Below the pieces are notes generated by a model that was given only the letters and a program-made list of their open reading frames with translations, did not search any database and was not told where the DNA came from. DNA of 64,000 bases from Mactromeris polynyma (taxonomy: Eukaryota; Mollusca; Bivalvia; Venerida; Mactridae), in NCBI GenBank assembly GCA_032209605.1, contig JASFXZ010000045.1, positions 2,108,001 through 2,172,000 of the forward strand, given 5' to 3'. This document shows positions 42,809 through 56,043 of this stretch, piece by piece; position 1 is the stretch's first letter; each line of letters opens with the position of its first letter. The translations under genes and the position numbers were made by a program.

Positions 42809-45800
42809 ATGAAGAAGTGTTTAAGTCTGTGTTGTGCAGCACTGTTAGTGTTTGCTGTTGCTGTCCGAGCTGATGATGATGAGGGTGAACAAAAGAAAGA
42901 AAAAGAAGATCTTGGTACAGTTGTTGGAATTGACTTGGGAACAACCTATTCATGGTGAATATACTTTACGCAATGGATACCCTTTCTAAATCTGATATTG
43001 ATGGGCGGGGTCATTCTAGTACTTTTATCGTATTGCCACAGATGTAAAAGTGCATCAGTCAATTTATTGTTTCTTAACTGTTCCATACTTACTTACTGTT
43101 ATTATTAAAGAGAAATCCTCAATATGAACCTCTTAAAAAATCATTAAAATCAAACTTTTTTCTTGCAGTGTTGGCGTGTACAAGAACAAGCGTGTTGAAA
43201 TAATTGCCAATGATCAGGGAAATCGTATTACTCCATCATATGTTGCTTTCACCGAAGATGGCGATCGTTTGATCGGAGATGCTGCCAAGAACCAGTTGAC
43301 AAGCAATCCAGAAAACACCATCTTTGATGTCAAGCGTATCATTGGTAGAACATGGGATGATTCTTCCGTCCAAAAAGATATCAAATACTACCCATTCAAG
43401 GTTGTTAACAAGAATAGCAAACCACACATTGAAGCTAAAGTCAAGGGGGACAAGAAAACATTCGCTCCTGAAGAAATCTCTGCTATGGTCTTGGGTAAGA
43501 TGAAGGAAGTTGCTGAAGATTACCTTGGCGAAACAGTGAAGAACGCTGTTGTCACAGTACCTGCTTACTTCAATGATGCCCAGAGACAGGCAACAAAGGA
43601 TGCTGGTGCCATTGCTGGTCTCAATGTCATGAGAATCATCAACGAACCGTAGGTGTCATTACAAGTTCAATCCTCAGTAAAAGTTCAGAAATAAATTTAC
43701 TAAGTGATGTTTAACTTAAACTTTTAATTTTCATAATACTACTAAGACAGAAATTTTTCACAATTTTAAATGAAATTTCAGTGGCTGAGATGAAAAGTTC
43801 GAACCTAAATGACAGCATTGCTGTTGCTTTCAAAGTCATATGCTGAAAATTGCCTTTTGATTGAGTGAAGGTTTCTAATATTAAGCAAATTATATTACAG
43901 AACTGCTGCTGCTATTGCTTATGGTCTTGACAAGAAAGAGGGAGAAAAGAATATTCTTGTGTTTGATCTTGGTGGTGGTACCTTTGATGTGTCCATTCTT
44001 ACCATTGATGACGGTGTCTTTGAAGTACTGGCCACAAATGGTGACACTCACTTGGGTGGTGAAGACTTCGATCAGCGTGTCATGGAGCATTTCATGAAAC
44101 TGCACAAGAAAAAGAAGGGCAAGGATATCAGAAAGGACAACCGTGCTGTGCAGAAACTCCGTCGTGAAGTAGAGAAGGCAAAGAGAGCTCTGTCATCACA
44201 GCATCAGACCAAGATAGAAATTGAATCTCTATTCGATAGCGAAGACTTCAGTGAAACTTTGACCAGAGCCAAGTTTGAAGAATTGAACATGGTAAGAATT
44301 TACTATAAACAAATCATATGTCATCTTACAGCAGTTTGTAAACATTTTAGCATGGTGTGTAAGTACAGTGGGATAAAATGTGCTACTTAAAACTTCATAA
44401 TTTTGAACAGGTTCTCAGATCTTTGTTATCTTATTGTTTTTGTTAACACATAAATGCATATAATATATTGATATGTATTTCTTTTATAAAGAATTATCTA
44501 TATTATATCCTTCATCTGAAAGTTATGCATATCTTTTTTCCAGGATTTATTCAGAAACACTTTGAAACCAGTGCAAAAAGTCATGGAAGACAGTGATTTG
44601 AAGAACAGCGAAATCAATGAAATTGTCTTGGTTGGAGGTTCAACTAGAATTCCTAAGGTTCAAGCTCTTGTAAAAGAATTCTTCAGTGGAAAGGTAAGCC
44701 ATGTTAAATTTTAAATGTACAAGAATGTGATAATTCATAATGAAAATATAGCTAATTGGAGATATTGGTTGGCAGTATTGATCTGAATAAACACATTTGC
44801 TTTTACAACAAGTTAATTTATTGACTGATACTTGGATCAAGTTACTGTCTGGTATTAGGAAAAGAACAGAAAGGGTGTATTGATTGATTTGCTTCTTTTA
44901 GTATGAAAAGGTCAATATACTGTTTCAAAGGCACACAATTTTATGGTATTCAGTTATTTGTGTTGATCTGTTAAGTAAAGGCTGCAGACCAAGGGTAATC
45001 ATGATCGGTAATTGAAATGGACTGTAATTGTCACACTTTTCATGTAATGTCTTAATTACTTTCCTGAATTTTGACTTTAGTTACCAACATGGTGCATTAG
45101 TTTGAAGCTCAAGTTATATGTATGTTATCCCTTTCAAGTTTAATGAATGCAATATTGTATCTGACTTCCATCTTTGTTAAACATTGAGTCAACTTCTGTT
45201 TTTAACCTTGCAGGAAGCAAGCAGAGGTATTAACCCTGATGAAGCTGTTGCCTATGGTGCTGCCGTACAAGCTGGTGTGTTGAGTGGACAGGAAGACACT
45301 AGTGATCTCGTCTTGCTCGACGTTAACCCACTTACCATGGGTATTGAAACTGTTGGAGGCGTCATGACCAAACTGATTGCTAGAAACACTGTCATCCCCA
45401 CTAAGAAATCCCAGATCTTCTCCACTGCTGCAGATAACCAACCAACTGTAACCATCCAAGTTTTCGAAGGTGAACGTCCAATGACCAAAGATAACCATTT
45501 GCTTGGAAAATTCGATCTCACCGGAATCCCACCAGCACCAAGAGGTGTCCCACAGATTGAGGTCACATTTGAAATTGATGTCAACGGTATTCTTAAGGTA
45601 ACTGCTGAGGATAAGGGTACAGGTAGCAAGAACCAGATTGTTATCCAGAACGATAACGAAAGATTGTCACCAGAAGATATTGAAAGAATGATTAATGATG
45701 CTGAGAAATACGCTGCTGAAGATGAGGCATTGAAAGGCAAAGTTGAAGCCAGAAATGAACTTGAAAGTTATTCATACAGTTTGAAAAACCAGATTAATGA

Positions 45801-46044
45801 CAAAGAAAAGTTGGGAGCTAAACTTAGTGATGAAGATAAGGAAACAATTGAAACCGCCCTTGATGAGAAAATCAAGTGGTTGGAAGCAAATCCTGAAGCT
45901 GATACTGAAGAATATAAAGAACAAAAGAAAGAACTTGATGAAATTGTTCAACCAATTATGAGCAAACTTTATCAAGGAGCAGGTGGTGAAGGTGGCGAAG
46001 GTGGCGCACCACCAACTGAAGATGGTGACCACGATGAATTGTAA
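42809..46044 (+). CDS. HSPA5: ER chaperone BiP/GRP78, gene 1 (HDEL form)
   Basis: BiP is the Hsp70 of the ER lumen; it folds secretory proteins and controls the unfolded-protein response. Five coding exons join in frame: 42809-42954, 43169-43648, 43901-44291, 44544-44693 and 45214-46044, giving 665 residues (human 654). A hydrophobic signal peptide (about 1-21) is followed by an acidic stretch; the Hsp70 signatures are IDLGTTYS (41-48), [10 protein letters not shown] (231-240) and [14 protein letters not shown] (366-379). The substrate-binding domain is complete and a glycine-rich linker leads to the retention signal HDEL. A leader intron runs from about 42335 to 42806 (GTGAGT donor). The exon after 45214 has no intron where gene 2 has one. 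The coding sequence is intact with no missing key residue noticed. Confidence 0.96.
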
Positions 46045-46140
46045 GGATTGTATCTTTTAGGAATTTAAAATTATTTCAAATATTTATTTTTATTTTCATA
46101 ATTATCAGCTCAATTGATGTTTAGAGATGTTAATTATGAT

Positions 46141-46146
46141 AATAAA
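46141..46146 (+). terminator. Candidate poly(A) signal of BiP gene 1
   Basis: AATAAA 97 bases after the stop. Others lie further on (about 47218), so a longer 3' UTR is possible. Confidence 0.4.
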
Positions 46147-46149
46147 CAT

Positions 46150-49100
46150 AGAAATGCACCACAGCTATCACCCATAATGTCTCTGTGTGCAGTGTAACTC
46201 ACTGACTTTGCATACACATGGCGATGGTTAAGATATTGCTTCTGAACCTGGTCAAAGAAAAATTATTTATACTCTAAAAGAATGTATGAAACTGTGTTAC
46301 TAGATTTTAGGTTCCTTGAATGCTGTTTGTGACCAGATCAAATTGAGGCTTGCAAAGATCTTGATGATGATTTTTTTGGAATTTCTTCTGTTAGTCTAGT
46401 CTATGGGACCAGTCATTATTAGGTCAAAAGGAGTCTGAAAAGTGTCTGAAATCTTAATTATCATTGTTGTTATCTTGTTGAATTCCTGTAGCATTCAATA
46501 ACAGGAGAACTTGTGGGTTTAACTAAAATGACAAAACGTGTGTCCCAATGTGTTTTAAGAGTAAATGGAAGTGTATGAGATAAAAATGTATGTTTCATCA
46601 TGATCATTACCCTTTGTCACTAAAGTTACATAGTTAATGTGTGTACGTACAAGTTTTTGGGATAAGTGCATAATTGTGTGAGTTGGCGTAATGTTGCTCA
46701 TTGAAGTCGAATCAGTGCTGTTCATAATTTATTATATATTCATGTGTAAATATTTGCATTATTCTGTTACATAAAAATTCATTGCAGATTTATTTTGTTT
46801 AAATCATTGTATATTATAACATTTGCCTGAAAGGTGGTCTTGCAATTAAAGGGGGTTTAATATGATCCATTCACATCAATAGTAATATGCGGGTGATCAT
46901 TACTAATATGGGGGTGATGGTAATTTTATTCGCATGTCCATTGCATCAAATTCATTTTTAAAAGGGAAATAAAGAAAGGCGCATAATCGTTCGACAATAT
47001 TTCATGGCTTCGAAAATATCGATTAAGTTACGGTAAAATTATTTCGGCAATAAGTGAGATTTGTACTGTTGCGTAATTGAGACATTTTTGAAGCGGGTGT
47101 CTTGAAAGTGGTTAAAATGTTCCATTTCAATATTATTTTCATGTATTATAAAATGCTGTTTATTATGACTTAAAAACAGTTTGTGATAATAGTGTTAACA
47201 TATTTTGTGAAATGTTGTAATAAAATTAAAAAATTAAAAATATTGAAACAATATTTGATTTTAGTTTTCACTCCGGTCACATTTTAAAGTCTTGTTTGCT
47301 GCCTTCCAACTCCACTACCTGAAATTGGCTTGGTTAGACATTTTATTAAACCAACAATTGTCAGTAATTGAACTGTTCTGTCTTGACTGCAAAAATTGTG
47401 CCATGCAACATTTTTTGAGTGCGGATTTGTGGCAGGTAGGTTGAAAGGCAGCAACAAACCTCATTAATTTGTGCCTTTGGTAATTCATTTTGGTAGTTTA
47501 TCTAAAACCATGTCTGGTCCTAATATATATTTGGTTGACCGATGCATTGTTGGACCAAAATTATTGAGTTTGTACATAACTTGAAGAATGCACAGTCATT
47601 TTTAGTTGAAATTGTTGGAAATTCTAAAGAAGACTGCAGAATTTATACTGAATGTGTAATGGTGAACTTCAACCCAGAATGTCCATATTGCACAGATACA
47701 ACAAAGCACATCATTTTACAGCTGCACAAAATGCCGCACTCGGTAGTAGAAGAGATAAGATAAATTCCAGATCTAAGATACACAAGTACATGTATAACCT
47801 ATTGGCCTGTCAAGACAACATTCATGTATATACATGTATAGTGCAGTTTTATTAACCGCGAACACATGAATATATTACCTAGACAATTGCATTTCAAAAT
47901 AGGTGTATTGAAATGTTCATCTTTGTAAGCTTGATGGAGAAAAAACCGCAGTTGTGATTTGATAGAAAAGTAAACCAAGCAGAAGATATAGCTTTACACA
48001 CAAGAATATTTCCTTACCTAAATTGACATGGATCTGTCCTGAAAGTTCATACACTTGATCACGATCAATCTAACAGCACTAGCACTATACATACAGAAAA
48101 TCATACATGCAAACTATGTGAGAAATGTATATCAATTGTTAACATAATCAGTTGTATATACCAATGACAAAATATTTATCCAGTAAAATGATTAACAACT
48201 TGGTATAGCTAGTCTCCAAGCTCACAGATGTCTCATATTTGAGTTTTCATTTAGATTAATCATTTGGTATTCTGTTTGTAATGAGGTTGAATGTTCTTAA
48301 TGTTGAATAGTGTAAAGTTACTTATGGAACAAGGGGAACAACTGTGATTTGCTGATTTATTGCAATTATTAGAGTAGCCTCCCTTAGTATGCAGCTGACG
48401 ACAGCAGGATTTTGCCGATCGTCTCGTGAAATTAACTTCATATGTCCTGTACGAGGTTTTGAGCCTACCACCGAGAAAAATGGCCCACATTGTGATGTCA
48501 AGGTATGTAAAATTAATCTTGAGCTATGATTCTTGAAAATATGGATCAAATGAATTTAATCGGCCTCGGCACGGTCCAGAATTAGCAGTCTTTTGGTGGG
48601 CGAAATTTCCGTTAAAACTTCATTATATTTAAAAGCACATCTATACATTTCCCGAGTTATAGCTCTAGTAAGGTAAAAACTGAAATAAAATTTTAGATAA
48701 GATTGACCTTATTATGAAAAAAATGTTTGAATCGAAATCAGGCGCGGTTTCAAAATTTTAGGTTGGTGCATTTTGGTAATAGTCGTGGAGCCTATGCAGG
48801 GCGTATTTTCCACTAAGTTTCGTTGTTGTACGCACTTAGCTTAGTGTATCTTTGCTGTAATAACCTATTTATAAAGAAAAATTTTGACGTGAAATATCAC
48901 GATTTCAAATGATTTTTACGATTTTGATAAAATCACGTGACACAGGTACTTGTTACTGCTATTGACACTTGTCAATAAATGTCAACAGAAGTGAAGCAGT
49001 ACTCGGCGTATTTGCAATTTCGCCTGTAAACACGAGAAACGTTATGAGTTTAAAAGAGTAAAGCAAAACACTATTTTACGGACCCAGGGTACGAGAAGTT

Positions 49101-50640
49101 GAATTTCTATTTTTTGATTTTTTTCCGCATACGATGTCAGTAGGATTTGGATCTAATGATCTGTTTATATTTTTACTTACAGTGTCAGGATTGAATGATG
49201 TAATTTATTTATTAGCATTGCCTACTATACATATGGTTTAAATCTTCCAAATATTCACATTCACGTGTTTGGGTGTTTCATACTTTTCTTATATGGAAGT
49301 AGTAGGTTATGTATCGTTATTTCGATTAAAAATTGAGACAGTGGGGTTTCTAGAGACAGCATAATTATTTACAGATTATTGAAAAAGTCAAAACATTTTT
49401 TTTAAATTTCGGCTGCAACTATTTTAACGTAAAGAAAACTCGTCGCTTTTGACGTAATGCAAACGAATCGAGCTGTAGCTAAGTTGGTAAACACGGGAAA
49501 AATGTAATGCGGGTGTGCAAAACATGTATATTCGTCTATATGATCGCTGCCTCAAATACGGCTATATGATCGCTGCCTCAAATACTTAATCTAATACCAA
49601 TTTAAACCACGAGCGAAGAAATGAGAATTTTTTTAGGTGATATGTAACTTTCAGAAAGTATTTAGGTCGGTAGGTCGCCGGAATTTATTTTTTGTACATA
49701 TGCATGTGGTTTTATTAGGCTTGTAACCGCGCCAGCTAAACCTTCATCAACATGCACATCTAGCAAAGTTGAAAAGAAATGATGTACGTACTTTTATGAC
49801 CATTACACTAATTCGTATATAATCGCTTTGTTCCAAGAGTTCACGTCATCATGAATTATAATCGATGGACATAATCAAGTAATTCTCCGATGCCTCATTC
49901 GAAGCATTTAAACATAGGTGACTTAATTACTCCGCAGTTTAATTTACGTTCTGTATAACATTCAAACGAGCATTGTTCGCTGAAAATTTTTAAGTCGCGA
50001 TATTGACACTGTTTTCTCCCGCAAAGAACATGTCTGTATCTTGAATGATGGAGTAAAGTTAGATTTTAGCTTCCTCGTTTGAGAACGAGCTTGAAGCTTA
50101 GCTTACGCTTCGAACAAAGTGTTCACTTTCTGTTTGTGATCGTACGTCAATAGTATATAATTAACTATCCAACACAACACATAAACACGTTAAATGAACA
50201 TACACAATTAAATTCATCAAAATATGAATGATACGTATGAAAAATATTCAATGTTTCATTATTCGAGAGAATGTTTCATCATCACAATTGAATATACGTG
50301 TCTTTAATTCTTTGTTAACCGGCATTCTGTAACTTAAGTCCATAATGATGCAATATTCTACTTTCGTTTCATACGAGTGTTACTATTTTTAGACATACGC
50401 ACTATTTTGGACTTAAAATCGCACTTAAAGCCACGTAAGTATACCCAGCAAGAAGACGTGTCCGTAACTTTACCTATGTTTAAATAGAGCAGCGAAAAAA
50501 TGAATATCACACTCATCAAAATAATACAAAACAAAGAAGGAAGAGAAACAAGACGGAAAATATTTTACGTAATTGAAACAGCGAACATTACTCGGAGAAA
50601 CTTCGCAGATCACGGAATATTAATATTGTTCATTGGATTA
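46150..50640. other. Region between the two BiP genes
   Basis: About 4.5 kb without a supported gene. A 24-base direct repeat (CTATATGATCGCTGCCTCAA..., twice) is at 49536-49585. The promoter of BiP gene 2 must lie at the right end; a leader exon probably ends at 50668 before GTAAGT. No full ER-stress element was seen there. Confidence 0.4.
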
Positions 50641-51068
50641 ATACTTACGAGGTTGTAAAGTATTGAAGGTAAGTTATTTATTCTTTTTTTCAAATCCATT
50701 AAGCATTTATTTATTTTACGTTGTTTTTTCTTGAACGATAGCATAGTCATAGTAAACCATTTCAAATTGGGTTCTAATGTTAAAACAATAATGCAATGTT
50801 TTTATATTGCTCACTTAGCAATTTGATAAATATATTGTTATATTATTTGTCATTTTTCTGGAATGCTCTGCATGGCAGCATATATAGTTTAAATTGCATG
50901 CGTTTTACGACACCGGCTGTGCGAGTATAATTGTGCAGGTAAGCACATGTCGGTCTATAAGATTTACTTAGACTTTTTTTAAAATAAAGCACAAATTAAG
51001 CTTTAGAATATGTAGTTCACAGTTTCTGTAATTTTATTTCAGTAATTTCATTCGACACACCAAACAAG

Positions 51069-54000
51069 ATGTTGAGGACACAGGTTTTAGTAACTTTGGT
51101 GTTGGCTGTCGGGATGTATGCTAGCATTGGTGCGACACAGAAGACCGAGCAGGACATCGGTACAGTCATTGGAATAGATCTCGGAACCACATATTCATGG
51201 TCAGTATAAAGTAATTTGATTTCCATAATCATGGCATACAGAAATTTTTAAACTATCATTTTATTTTCGAAGTATGCATTTTGTATTATAGGTAAGCCAA
51301 CAGTATAATATCACATACTAAGTGGAAAATAAGTTCAATTAATTAAATTTAATAGGAATCAAAAGTGTCAAACCCAAACTTTAAAAATGGCTCATCATGG
51401 ATAATTTAGCCGCTTGACTTTTTTCTGATTGGATTGTCTACCTTGAACATACTTCTCATTTATCAATAGTGGTTATTTCCGTTATAAGTGAAATATAGAG
51501 CTATGGGACATAATGAAATTATTATTTAAATATTTGCTGATTATTCCTCGGTTCGTTGTTGAAATTCTTTATACATAATGCTTTCTTTAAATTTATTAAT
51601 TAAGATTCAAGAAATGTTCAAAACAAAAATGTGTTCGCAATTTTAGTGTTGGCGTATACAAGAAGGGCGGAGTGGACATAATTACGAATGACCAAGGAAA
51701 CAGAATTACGCCGTCTTACGTCGCCTTCACTGAAGATGGTGAGCGACTGATTGGAGACGCCGCCAAGAATCAACTGACGTCGAACCCCAAAAATACAATA
51801 TTTGATGTTAAACGATTTATTGGAAGAACTTGGGACGATCCAGTTTTGCAGCGAGATTTGCAGTTTTATCCCTTTAAGGTCGTCAATGTGAACAACAAAC
51901 CTCACGTGCAGGTCAACGTTGGGACAGAAGTCAAGACGTTTTCACCGGAAGAAATCTCCGCCATGGTTCTCCGCGAAATGAAGAAAACTGCTGAGTCATA
52001 CCTTGGCGAGAACGTGACCCATGCTGTTGTTACTGTACCTGCGTACTTCAACGATGCTCAACGAAGAGCCACGGAAGATGCCGGAAGAATTGCTGGGCTT
52101 AATGTTATGCGCATCTTAAATGAACCGTAAGTTTTTGCTGCTTGAATAAACAATGTAGATTTAATTATTATTTATTATTGTTAGTATTTTTGTTAAAGTG
52201 TAAGTTCAGATGACCATTCCAGTTAATAAATGTCTGAAAAAATCATGTATGAAAATCAAAAGTTATAAACTGACACAGTATGTTTTTTTTTCATTTATAC
52301 TATGCAGACATTGAGCAATAGTATATTACTATGCATACTTCACAGACCTTAAAACTGACAGAATCCAGAATGATCAAAGCTAAATAAACAAAAATTGAAC
52401 AAATCTACGCATTTTGATTGGTTATCACCTTCAGGAATGGTAGTGCAGTTTTGTAATGATTCTAATATGGCCTCATTTTGAGATCCGCGTGCGTTAAATT
52501 AAAATAATGTGACATTATATAAAATTAATTCCATCCACCATAACCAAAGGCACCAAACGTAGAAATAAACTAAAGTTATCAACAAACTCTGATCAAAGAA
52601 TGGTAATAAATTGTTCATTATTCTGTTTCAGAACTGCAGCGGCTCTAGCTTACGGTTTGGACAAGAAAGGCAAAGACGAACAGAACATTCTGGTGTTTGA
52701 CCTTGGCGGGGGAACATTTGATGTTTCTTTGCTAACTATTGATAATGGCGTCTTTGAAGTTTTGGCAACAAATGGTGATACTCATCTGGGAGGTGAAGAT
52801 TTCGATCAGAAAGTCATGGAATATTTTATGAAGCTCATAAAAAAGAAGACCGGCAGTGATATTAGAAGCGATGCGCGCGCAGTCCAAAAGTTGCGACGGG
52901 AAGTTGAGAAAGGAAAGCGTGCTTTGTCGTCTTCACATCAGACAGTAGTAGAAATTGAATCATTGTTTGGCAATTATGACTTGCGTGAGACACTTACAAG
53001 AGCTAAATTCGAAGAGTTGAATGCTGTAAGTAGCCCGCATAGAATTTACGTGTATTGGAATAATTACATTTTTATAGATTTATAACTGCCAGTTTCCACC
53101 CGTTTAATTATCAAATTGCTGATATATCGCATTTCAGGGGAGACAACTGGTTCAATAAGGCAGCGTTTTGTCAAAAAATTCTGACTAGTTTAGCAAAGGT
53201 CCGACGTCCAAAAATTGACATTAACTTGGATATATTTGCCATAATTTCTCTGTCAATTCATGTTAAGATTCCTACTGGACTAAGAATTAATAAATATCAC
53301 AACATTTCTTTTCAGGAACTGTTCAGATCTACGTTAGAACCAGTTCGAAAAGTATTGGATGATGGTGATCTTAAAATATCCGAGGTAGATGAAATTGTAC
53401 TTGTTGGAGGTTCAACCAGAGTCCCTAAAGTTCAACAACTGGTGAAAGAATTCTTCAATGGAAAGGTAAATAAAGATATTTAAAAAGTGACATTGGAGTT
53501 TAAATAGCTTTACAAATGTATTTTCTCTACATCACTGATAGAATAGAATGTTATCAATCAAACATAAGGAAACGTTCTTTGTCTATCAAATACATGTACA
53601 TTGTACTTGTATAACACCATACTTTGTATGTGAAACTAACATATCCAAAATGCTTTACGATTTTCCCCTTCAATAACCCAAAATACTATCATACTTTTAT
53701 CAGCTAGAGGTGATACAGCAGGAAATTATCTAATAACGTATGAATACAGCCTATTATTGCAGACTGGTGGACCATTTGCTATTAAAAATACATGTACCAC
53801 TATAATCCGTGTATCACATTATGCCAAGTTGGTTGATACATTGAATACTAATAGATGAGTTCGATGACACATTTTTTAGTGTAATTTTATATGTATCTGT
53901 TCCAGGAGCCAAGTCGTGGTATTAACCCGGATGAAGCCGTGGCTTATGGTGCTGCTGTACAAGGAGGAATTCTGGGTAGAGTTGAGGAAGTTGACGATCT

Positions 54001-54969
54001 GGTGATCATAAACGTGAACCCATTGACCCTTGGTATTGAGACAGTGGGTGGGGTGATGACAAAACTTATCGAAAGGAACACGGCAGTTCCAACAAGAAAA
54101 TCTCAGATATTTTCTACAGCTGCAGACAATCAGCCTGCTGTATCCATTCAAGTATTTGAAGGTAAATAGTGCCATTTACAATCTTCAATCAATCGAATTA
54201 CAAAAAATGTTCATTTTGCCCCCATATATGCCATATGCCACAAGTCTACGATACCAAACGGTGACTGTTAATGATGGTTATTAACTTTGAAAGCAAAATT
54301 TCATGTGTTGTTTCACTTATCAGTTGCTGTTTCAAGTGCAAATTTTGTACTTTTAATACTTTGTAAGGTAAAATTGTATTTGACAAATATGCTACATATA
54401 TGTCTTATCTTGTTTTTTTCACATTTCCAGGTGAGAGAACGATGACTAAACATAATAACATGTTGGGAAAGTTTGAGTTGACGGGTATCCCCCCTGCTCA
54501 TAGAGGCATTCCCCAGATTGAGGTCACGTTTGAGATAGACGTGAACGGGATTTTGAGAGTAAGCGCAGAAGACAAAGGAACCGGTCAGAAAAATAATATT
54601 GTGATTGAAAATGATCAGCATAGATTGTCTGAAGAAGAAATTGAAAGACTGATTAAAGATGCAGATAAATATGCTGAAGAAGATAGAGTCATAAAAGAGA
54701 AAATTGATGCTAAAAATGAACTAGAAAGTTACGTATACTCGCTTAAGAATCAGATTAATGATTCTGAAAAGCTTGGTGGAAAATTAAGTAGTGACGATAA
54801 AGAAGTAATTGAAAATGCTATAAACGAAAAAGCTGAGTGGTTGGAAAATAATTCTGATGCTGATACTGAAGATTACAAAAATCAGAAAACGGAATTAGAT
54901 AGGCTAGTTCAACCAATTGTCTCAAAATTGTATGAAGGAGATGGTTCGAATGACCGGGACGAGTTGTAA
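51069..54969 (+). CDS. HSPA5: ER chaperone BiP/GRP78, gene 2 (RDEL form)
   Basis: Second complete BiP gene, same strand, 5 kb after the first. Six coding exons join in frame: 51069-51199, 51647-52126, 52632-53025, 53316-53465, 53906-54161 and 54431-54969, giving 649 residues. Signal peptide at about 1-22 ([19 protein letters not shown]). Signatures [18 protein letters not shown] and [13 protein letters not shown] are intact. The C terminus is a short NDRDEL tail, without the glycine-rich linker of gene 1. Four intron positions match gene 1 exactly; an extra intron splits the codon before [11 protein letters not shown] leader intron ends at TTTCAG about 17 bases before the start codon. It differs from gene 1 along its length, so the duplication is not recent. 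Both copies look functional. Confidence 0.95.
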
Positions 54970-55441
54970 ACAATACTTTCATTGTATTTTTATTCTATAT
55001 TACATTTTTGTTGAAATTTACCCAGGTACTACGTTGCACTTGTTACTTTATACGTGTTAAATGTATATGTAACTGAACTTTGAACTACATGTACTCGTAT
55101 CACGGTACAATTTTCATACGATTTACTTACAAACTACATGTAGTTTTATTCCATCGTCATTTCTGGATCATAGATTGTTCCATATTTACATTTCATAAGT
55201 TAACATACAGAGGAGAATAAGTCTGTATTTGCGTTTCTTTATCGTCGCCACCGGTTTCCCATATGGTCGACGCCTCCGGAAGAATGTTAGTCATTTTAGA
55301 TTTTTGGAGGATAGTGCATGATACAGGAGATGCCCCAGTTCCAGAAGCACCCCTGGTTCTTTTACGTGCTCGATGTAAAGCATCATACACGGGACCTCGG
55401 TTTTTAAAGTTTCGTCCGAAAGACTGTTAGTACTGTCAGTG

Positions 55442-55510
55442 ATGGAGCGGTGAATCGAACCTGCGGTCCCTGGATTACTAGTCCGGCGCGTTAGGTTATT
55501 CACGAGGGCA
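55442..55510 (-). repeat. tRNA-derived SINE-like segment
   Basis: The minus strand reads like a tRNA 3' half: CCGGACTAGTAATCC, then GGTTCGATTC, a B-box promoter motif (complement at 55452-55461). No acceptor stem can be formed, so it is not a functional tRNA. Confidence 0.5.
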
Positions 55511-56037
55511 TTTCAATCTGCAGCGAGTGACTGAATATTTGGTATAGAATGACCATGTTGTATATACTTTACTCATTGACAAAGATTGTTCAATATGTAG
55601 CGGGTCACGCAATCTTCGCATCTGTTTAAAGAAATGGTCCATTCATGAGGGCAGTTAAATATGTTACGAGTCTCATACTGATTCTCACAAATTGATCATC
55701 TTGCACCTATTTGTATTGCTCATACATATTTCTAGAACATTCCATGATATGTGTGTGTTGTTTTGTGTTGTTTTGATACATTCGTGCACTGTATTTCCTG
55801 AGTACATGCACGTGTATTTATCTTGCTATAGAATGTAGTTCCATCGTTTTTGTCTTAATCATGTTTAAATGACACTATATTTTAGGAACTGTGTCTGAGT
55901 TCACGGTGGTTCATTGTATCATTGTTTTATTATTATATTATTTGTAATATGTTGTCCGGTGTTTGACACTAGTCATTTGTATTTTCATATTTTGTTTGAT
56001 GTCATTTGTAACAGATAATTATTTGTATCATTTTTCA

Positions 56038-56043
56038 AATAAA
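56038..56043 (+). terminator. Candidate poly(A) signal of BiP gene 2
   Basis: AATAAA about 1.07 kb after the stop, the clearest signal downstream. Confidence 0.4.

Noticed and set aside
48260..48549. Overlapping minus-strand frames of 75-76 codons between the BiP genes
   Set aside because: No coding character, no splice support and no recognisable motif; they overlap each other in different frames.
55442..55510. A functional tRNA gene
   Set aside because: T-arm and anticodon-like parts are present but the acceptor stem does not pair.
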